A stretch of 64,000 nucleotides of DNA from contig JAGEMR010000157.1 in the NCBI GenBank assembly GCA_021030915.1, positions 1 through 64,000 on the forward strand, written 5' to 3'. This document shows, piece by piece, positions 57,892 to 64,000 of the stretch. The notes under the pieces were generated by a model. The model had not been told where the DNA came from. It was given only the letters and a program-made list of their open reading frames with translations, and made no database searches. How positions within the stretch are numbered: the stretch's first letter is position 1; each line of letters begins with the position of its first letter. This DNA is from Astrothelium macrocarpum. Lineage: Eukaryota; Ascomycota; Dothideomycetes; Trypetheliales; Trypetheliaceae. The position numbers and the translations under genes were made by a program.

Positions 57892-58883
57892 CTCAAGTCT
57901 AACAAGAGTGGATGTTTTGGTGGGACTGCACTGTGGCGTGGTGTCCAGGAATGATTTGCAAGGGTATGGGCAAATTTTTATTCGTATCGCATGTTGGAAT
58001 GATTTGCGGATTGAGCCTCATTGGACCATTATCTCCTTCTTGCCAGGAACACACGCGAGCTCGACATGGATGGGAACTGGCTTGACGATTACTTGCCTCC
58101 CTTTTATTCGAAAACAAAAGAGTCGCAGCTTTAAGGACGCAAACATGCCGATTGACGGCACAACGCCCACTTCGCTGAATTCTCTCGTGTGCTTCGGTTG
58201 GAGTTCTTGGCCGGAGCCCAGATCCTAATACCCTAGAATCAATACATGACCCCTGCCACACCCAAATTTATACGAAGATCACCTAACCTACAGTGAGTAG
58301 TTATGCAATAAGCCAGAAGAGTTTGTTAAAGAAAGATTTTTGTATCTATCAGCTATATTCTGACTATCCGTCTGAAAACAATGCAGCAAAAGCAATCGAC
58401 AGAAGCCATTGCTCCAGGCATCCGAATTTTAAAACAATCGGCGCAAGCGCCCTTTGTCATACATGCAGTCTTAAAAATGGTCAGTGTTCGCCTCGCAGCA
58501 CCATTCTCAGCTTGCGGTCTAACCAAAACCTTACGCATATCGCAGCCACTCTGACGATCATTTCCAAATATGGTCTAGATCCGTCGCTAGCTTCCATGGA
58601 CGCTCATCAGGTTTGTACTGAAAGGCGCTCTCTGCACTTGGAGCACCCGTGGGCCACCGTCCCTGTTTGGGCTGATTCCAGTCCAAGATGCGTCGAGATT
58701 GCTGGCTCGTTTATCTAAGCTCTTGGGTGCCTAACAAGCAAAGCCCCGTAGTCCAGGTAGGCCAAGGCGTGCATATGAACGGAGAGTTTCTCACTGCTGC
58801 ACTCAAGACTCATCTTTGTCGACCCGTGTTCCCTTAAATTAGATCTATTTCTGAAGCGTTCCTTATTCAGTCAGTCGACGTTA
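57892..58883. other. Divergent intergenic region, 1 kb
   Basis: Contains promoters for the patatin gene (-) and the membrane protein gene (+). The frame 58293-58718 is uncharacterised and unsupported. Confidence 0.4.
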
Positions 58884-59867
58884 ATGGCTGCGACAATTAC
58901 GCCAGCACCCGCACTTGTTAAAAGAGATGGGTATATTTGGGGCTACATTAGTGGCAATAGCAGTACGAACTCCTCTCTCTTGGACAAGTTCCAATCGCAT
59001 CGATACAGCCTGACAACTCCATAGACTCTCCACTTTCTTGTTCAGGTAGTCTGACGCCCTCCCTGAATGGGGACTCTGAAGATAATTTTGGCTGCTGTGA
59101 CCAGGCCAGCTGTGTCGGCGCCTACAATCTGTGCAATGACTATCTCGGTACTCTGTGCCAAGACCCGAGCGTGTGTTCTGAAGTTTATTCGACGTGGTTG
59201 CAATGGTACGTCACCCTCTTGTTCTCTTCGTGTATCTACCTTCTCAAGTAATAATCCCGCTCTGACCAAGCTGAGATGATCCATAGTGACGTGAAGACAC
59301 CATCATGCGTTAATTACATTCGGGTCACAAATAACCAGGACGTAGGGATAACTAGCGTTGGGTGCGGGTCCGTTGGAGGCACGGTGGATGTATTAGTCTC
59401 GCCAACCAGCGGAGGTGCGTCTTTGGATGATGCCAACAATGCTCCAAGCCATCCAATTTCCAGCGATTTTACTAATGGGAACACACTCAGGTACCTTTGC
59501 AGCTACAGCTACTTCAACAGACGGCTTTGAAAATGGTGGCGGCGACTTTGACGGCTCCTCCAGCAGCAATCCTTTCAGCAGTGGTTCTTCGGGCAGTAGT
59601 AGTTCTTCAGGCGACGGGGACCTTTCTTCGGGCAATGACAACATAGGCTCTGGCACCAGTAGCAGCAGTTCTGGTCACCTCACTGCAGGCGAGATTGTCG
59701 GCATCATCATTGGGGGCTTGATTGCCATTTTCCTGGTATGCGGCGGAATTTGGTTGCTTCGAAAGTGTATCAGGGACAACCAGAGACGAAGGATAGGGAA
59801 GGGCGAGCCATCGAGGTATGCGGCCACGGATTACGAGTACACGATGAATCAATTTATAAGGGAATAG
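58884..59867 (+). CDS. Single-pass cysteine-containing surface protein with Ser-rich stalk (228 aa model)
   Basis: Exons are 58884-58962, 59025-59205, 59287-59414 and 59491-59867. The introns of 62, 81 and 76 bp are GT-AG and keep frame. The ectodomain has paired cysteines (FGCCDQASC, NLCNDY, LCQDPSVC) as in a family of small fungal membrane proteins. Then comes a Gly/Ser stalk, one TM (GEIVGIIIGGLIAIFLVCGG) and a basic juxtamembrane CIRDNQRRR with a short cytoplasmic tail. No cleavable signal peptide is evident; a KR pair at residues 13-14 could be a processing site. WSC-like sensors have a similar layout, but no WSC domain is seen. The function is unknown. Confidence 0.75.
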
Positions 59868-60649
59868 AGCACTTGTTAAATTTGGGTCGATGTCAGGTCT
59901 GGTGTTCAGGGTATTATGACACATTGCTGAGCTGGCAGGCGTTTATGGAGTCCTTGGTAGCACCCATTTTTGACTCATCGTATATAAGTCCTATTCACAT
60001 GTATGTCAGCCCAGTCCCATCGTTAGCATTATATCCAAGCAAACTCTTTACTACCATAGGACAAATATGGTATTTCTACACGAATAGACAAAATAAAAGC
60101 TTCTACAGCATCTCATCATCATTATCATCATCAAAAATCAGTCAACTCATCATATAGCTTTCAGCAAGATCTAGAGACATCCCCAGCTACTGTCTCTGTT
60201 GGTATGTCAACTTAGTTGCGGAGGTAGTTTATCAATGTCGACTCGGTTTCCGTTTTGACAAGAAATGTCAGGCACTTCTGCACCGAGACGACGAACGCAA
60301 TCTCTTATCACATCGCCAATTGCTGCTTTCCACCGTGCCGTTGCTGTAACAACGTAACCAATGAGCGAGTTTGTCGCTCTCAATTTTTACCTATGGACTT
60401 GCTTTTGCTGGTCACGCCTGTGCGCGCGGGTGGCCACCTGTCTTTCTCTGCTCCTTGTCCACCAGGGTTCAGCAAGAATTACATGCAATGTTGCCTCCAA
60501 ACTCACGGCAGTGCCTTCAGCGCTGTCGGTGGGAAGGACGGGTGATTGGTTCTTGAGATTGGCGAACATACAACGGACCCAATTTCGCTTTGAGACCCCA
60601 ACAGTCCCATTAAATCGAGGTGTGACTGTGTGAAAGCGTTCATCTCGCC
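59868..60649. other. Intergenic region
   Basis: Overlapping short plus-strand frames (60255-60545, 60361-60633, 60371-60556) share the same bases and none is convincing. Confidence 0.4.
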
Positions 60650-60892
60650 TCATTGCTTCCTCCATAAGGTCGAGGTATGTAAGGAATTGGAGAACAGGGC
60701 AATCTTTTCTCCCGGGCAGCTTTGCATAATAGGTATGAAACGGTCCAGATTCGAGCTGTTCTTTTCGGAGATGTCATCGTCTGCAAGGCCTCGCAGGGTG
60801 CGGCACCATTCCTCCCTAGCAAATTTACCAAGAACCCGCTTGTCTTTTACTAGGATGATGGCGCTGCCGACAGCTTCCTCTTTCTCTTCCTC
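60650..60892 (-). CDS. Unrecognised coding-like exon or gene fragment
   Basis: About 80 codons stay open on the minus strand from an acceptor-like TTCAG at 60893-60897 to a TGA at 60650-60652. The translation has normal protein character (SAIILVKDKRVLGKFAREEW, LADDDISEKNSSNLDRFIPI, GEKIALFSNSLHTSTLW). No start codon precedes it. An upstream Met-containing stretch (MARTSQSLSKILR, near 60955) is in another frame with too little room for an intron. It is either the last exon of a gene I could not assemble or a remnant. Confidence 0.3.
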   Translation of the reverse strand, partial: EEEKEEAVGSAIILVKDKRVLGKFAREEWCRTLRGLADDDISEKNSSNLDRFIPIMQSCPGEKIALFSNSLHTSTLWRKQ

Positions 60893-61819
60893 CTGAACTC
60901 TTCATCCTCTTCCTGGTTTCACCCGCAGTATCTTGCTCAGCGACTGACTCGTTCTGGCCATACTTCTATTTCGTAGCGTCACTTAAAAACAATAACAGTT
61001 TGTCTGTAGCTAAAGCAAATTGACGACCCAGTTCGTATTGGACAGCATCGTCTTCTCCTCGTCTGCCATAGGAGCAAAAGCTTTTGTAAAAATTATATGA
61101 TAGTGGAAAGGATACATGGTGACTACAAAGTCTCGCTGCGCATCAAGTAACTCGTGAGATGTCGTAGAGGGGCTATCGAGAAAGGTGACGCGCGGAGCTT
61201 GTTACTGAGATTTCCGGTTAGTGAGCAGAGGAGCATTTGGAGTAGACTAGGACTGTTCAAGAACAAATTCTATGCCAATCAGGAAATTTCGACTTTAAAA
61301 CTTAGTTGAAAATCGTGCGGAAACAAGGATTTTACATTAAAAATAAATTTGCAAAGAACAATGGTTGGAGAATTCGAGAAATGGTACAAGCAGACGTGAA
61401 GTTAACTTAGATTCTATGCCATAAGACCTGGGGAGTTGTGACAATGTTTTGGTGTTCACTTCACAGACGCCATATATAATTGGCTGAAGTCAGTGTTAAA
61501 TTTCTAATGAACGGACAAGTCAAAGATGGCAGGGTGATGTCGACATGGGTAAATCGAATGTAAATGGTTGCCCTTGCAGAATCGAAGGTTCTGCGAAGCT
61601 CGGAAGGGCTGTCCGGACAGAAAGTTTTGGAGCATTAGCGAACAAAATCTGCATTTCAGAAGTCATGATGCCGGGAGTGGCCCATTAAATTGAGGAACAT
61701 GTTTCCTGCCTCGTCATGACATGAACAATCATGCACCAGTGACTTGCTGCTCGCCAGGCTTCAACTAGATTGTGATCATTCATTTTTCACCGGTATTGCA
61801 TGCACACTTTCACAACACA
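60893..61819. other. Intergenic region, nothing recognised
   Basis: Mostly stop-rich in all frames, moderately A+T-rich. It is the 3' flank of the alpha/beta hydrolase gene. Confidence 0.4.
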
Positions 61820-63088
61820 TCATTCCGGTACAGTCCACAGGTCTTTCACCCAAAGGCCCACCGCGTTGCGCATCCTTTCAATAGCTCCGCGTTCCTGCCA
61901 AAAATGGCCTGCGCCATTCACTTCCACGGCGTAAAATCGATCGGACTTGGAACTTAATTTCTGAGTCCATTGTCGGGCCTTCCGAGTCGTAGTGAATACG
62001 TCTTTATCTCCATACAGTACGAGCGTAGGTTCCTTGGCTAAGGTCATTTTCATATCTTCGGCTTCGCTAGGGTTACCGAACGCTGAGAGGGCAGAGCCGA
62101 CGAGACCCAGGACTGGTGAAATCATGAGGTACTGAGCTGTGATGGAAGATATCCCATTATCGCCATCATGTTCTTCACCTTCATATAATATCGTTGTCTC
62201 GCGAGTCCAGCTATGACTCTTGTGCTCTTTTATTCGTCTTGGAATATCCAAACTCTTTTTGAGTCCATCCAAATCCACACTCTTGCGCCCACCATCCCTG
62301 CTAACACGTCTTTGATCTGATGACTCTTCACCGCCCATTGTGATTGATGGAGAGTGAGGCCGCATTTGCTTTGATTGACGAGCATTTTCTTGGCGAGCTC
62401 CTTCCAATTTTTGGACTGTCCAGCCTGATATTGTCCGTGCGCGTTGCAATATTTCAGCAACCGTACTGCCATCTTCAGGACCTCGGAAGCGTGACAAGAT
62501 TCCGCGAAGGCATGGTAGACGGCTAACAACGATGGAGCCGTACGAATACCCACCAAATATGAGCTTTAATTCTGGTCTTGTGCCCCGTAAAGATGGCGAC
62601 GGGACGCTCGCGGCAGACGCAGGGTGTAGCGTTGACGGTGAAGCTTGTGTGGAAGAGTCTGAAAGTGCAGAGCCCCTGATGAAATCGAGGTAATAGATGA
62701 AGAAACCGGCGAAAGATACATAGTCTTGTATCTCGGGCTTGCCCGTCCAGCTCGTGTGTCCGTTGCCTCCATAGACGCCCCTATCATACGAATGTTACTT
62801 GCCAAAAGATGACAGCGAGGCATACAATGTAGTCTAGGCGAACCTGAAGTTGAATGTCCCCACAAAGCAACCTTGCTTGAGAAGCTCCTTCACGGCAACG
62901 AGGACAACAGGATCGTCATAGCATCCGCCCAGGGGCGCATATGGATGCGCAACGATAGCTCCAACGAATCCATCACAGTGTGACGAATTACCGAAGTTTG
63001 ATCGAGCAGGGGGAAGATATACGCGACAGTCGAGCACGTTACCATCGTGGATGGACGGAATGGTAAAGCTGAATGTGGCTTCGAACAT
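61820..63088 (-). CDS. Alpha/beta hydrolase (401 aa model)
   Basis: Exons are 63088-62844 and 62780-61820. The 63-bp intron is GT-AG and keeps frame, joining GTFNFR to GVYGGNGHTSWTG. The conserved NFRGxGxSxG-like strand-turn, the nucleophile elbow GYSYG with Ser161, the acid strand LVLYGDKDVFT and the histidine motif NGAGHFW complete a plausible catalytic triad. A hydrophilic insert between strands (about residues 185-260, with SKQMRPHSPSITMGG) replaces the lid. No signal peptide is present, so it is probably cytosolic. The overall pattern resembles the fungal family with a YxSFxGFxxYYLDF helix. The substrate is unknown. Confidence 0.85.
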
Positions 63089-63367
63089 CGTGTTTTAGGG
63101 ACGCCAAGGTCCCTCGAAAATTCCTGATCATGCCATAGTCTTAACTGGGCATAAGACAGATTTTCAAAGGAAAGGTAACAAAATCTTGAAGTCTCAGGCA
63201 GTCAGGAACGGGTATTGGGGCAGATACTGAGGACAACTTGGATGTTGGACGAGGAGCCTTCCAACCAAGGAAGTCCATCCAAGTCTTTCCCGCATCCTCG
63301 TTTCGTCTAGCCCTACGGTCACTCCACCGTGCATATTGCAGCCATCAAGGGTGTATTTTGAATATAA

Positions 63368-63433
63368 TTTACACCACATTAATTTGAAATTTACATCAAA
63401 TTAAAATATATTTTACGTCAGATTAATTTAAAA
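63368..63433. repeat. Three 22-bp direct repeats at the A+T block border
   Basis: Units start TTTACACCA (63368), TTTACATCA (63390) and TTTACGTCA (63412) and share the core CARATTAAWWT. They differ mainly by transitions, as if mutated by RIP. They sit exactly where composition switches to A+T-rich, and may be the edge of another, unrecognised element. Confidence 0.55.
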
Positions 63434-63777
63434 TTTTTATTTTATTATAGTGTATAATTTTTATATTTATGATAAAATAATTATTTATTAATATTATATT
63501 TTATAATTTATTAAAATATAAATTATATTTTTTAATTTTTTAAAATATATTTTTATCAAATAAAAAATATAATTTTTTTTATTATATTCAATAATTATAA
63601 TAAATGATATAATCATTTTTTAATAATTTAATATATATTATAATAAATTTTATTTTATATTTTAATTGATTATTATTTATTATAAATTTAATAAATTTTT
63701 TTTAATATATCATTTTTAATTAAAATTTTATTTTTTTTATGATAAAAAATGATTATAATATTGATATTTTTTATAAT
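63434..63777. other. A+T-saturated spacer
   Basis: No open frame and almost no C or G. It is probably a RIP-degraded repeat into which the element at 63780 inserted. Confidence 0.5.
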
Positions 63778-63779
63778 TA

Positions 63780-64000
63780 ACGTATTGGATCAGCGAAGCG
63801 GCCATATCAGCGAAGCGGCCGCTTTTTCTTGGCACCACCATCTTATATTTTTCAATCATTATTTTTATCACTATCCAAATCCCAATTTACAGATTTTAGA
63901 TTTATATCAGATTCTGAAAATTCTTCAATATTCTTTTGATAAATACGTGTATTATATTTTATTTTTTTATAATTTTTATAATATCGTAAAATTGATTGAA
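63780..64000. mobile_element. Left end of a further ACGT-type transposon, cut by window end
   Basis: TA at 63778-63779 precedes ACGTATTGG and two exact copies of ATCAGCGAAGCGGCC at 17-bp spacing, followed by GCTTTTTC. The layout equals that of the elements at 1433, 2149 and 13149, with unrelated box sequence. The interior beyond about 63845 is A+T-rich. The right end lies outside the window. Confidence 0.75.

Noticed and set aside
60255..60633. Overlapping plus-strand frames, one with APCPPGFSKNYMQCC that resembles a small Cys-rich effector
   Set aside because: No signal peptide, three frames compete over the same bases, and no stable model could be made.

Overview
The window looks like a chromosome segment of a filamentous ascomycete (Pezizomycotina). 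Genes have short GT-AG introns of about 45-93 nt. The protein families fit such fungi: a DUF7708 NLR-like protein, a DUF7025-type AAA ATPase, a DUF3433 membrane protein, a TOK-type K+ channel, an ustP-like S41 peptidase and a DHA2 drug transporter. The genome is bipartite: gene-bearing DNA of ordinary composition alternates with extremely A+T-rich blocks in which paired repeat copies differ by C-to-T and G-to-A changes, as expected from repeat-induced point mutation (RIP). The exact class cannot be decided by eye.

Layout. Positions 1-7622 are a nest of RIP-degraded DNA transposons. Positions 7623-12850 are a 5.2-kb island with two convergent genes, a DUF7708 protein (+) and an AAA ATPase (-). 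Positions 12851-19094 hold two adjacent transposons about 2.16 kb long, the first carrying a 1.87-kb transposon inside it. Only 45 bp of host DNA separates them. Positions 19095-63360 are the main gene block: S41 peptidase, a cryptic CCHC zinc-knuckle gene, a dynamin-like GTPase pseudogene, DHA2 MFS transporter, CENP-U/Ame1-like kinetochore protein, twin-CX9C protein, a hypothetical protein, TOK1-like channel, DEAD-box helicase, DUF3433 protein, fructosamine-kinase-like protein, a hypothetical protein, a fragment of a surface protein, a second MFS transporter, patatin-like phospholipase, a single-pass membrane protein and an alpha/beta hydrolase. From about 63360 to the end the DNA is A+T-rich again and a further transposon begins at 63780.

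The most notable signal is the grammar of the transposon ends. Seven different ends sit at TA dinucleotides and carry two boxes repeated at exactly 17 bp, although box sequences differ from element to element. Five of these share the start ACGT and two share GGAG....TCACC. The terminal inverted repeats are nearly or fully intact while the interiors are reduced to A/T. One element keeps a readable transposase N-terminus with a psq-type helix-turn-helix, which places it with Fot1/pogo-like transposons. A paralogous empty site in the window confirms a TA target duplication for one insertion.

The genes do not form an obvious metabolic cluster. Most are housekeeping or membrane functions. Several (DUF7708 protein, patatin, dynamin remnant) belong to families linked to fungal self/non-self recognition or defence. 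Gene models below were built by reading splice sites and keeping frame by hand, so they are predictions without transcript support.
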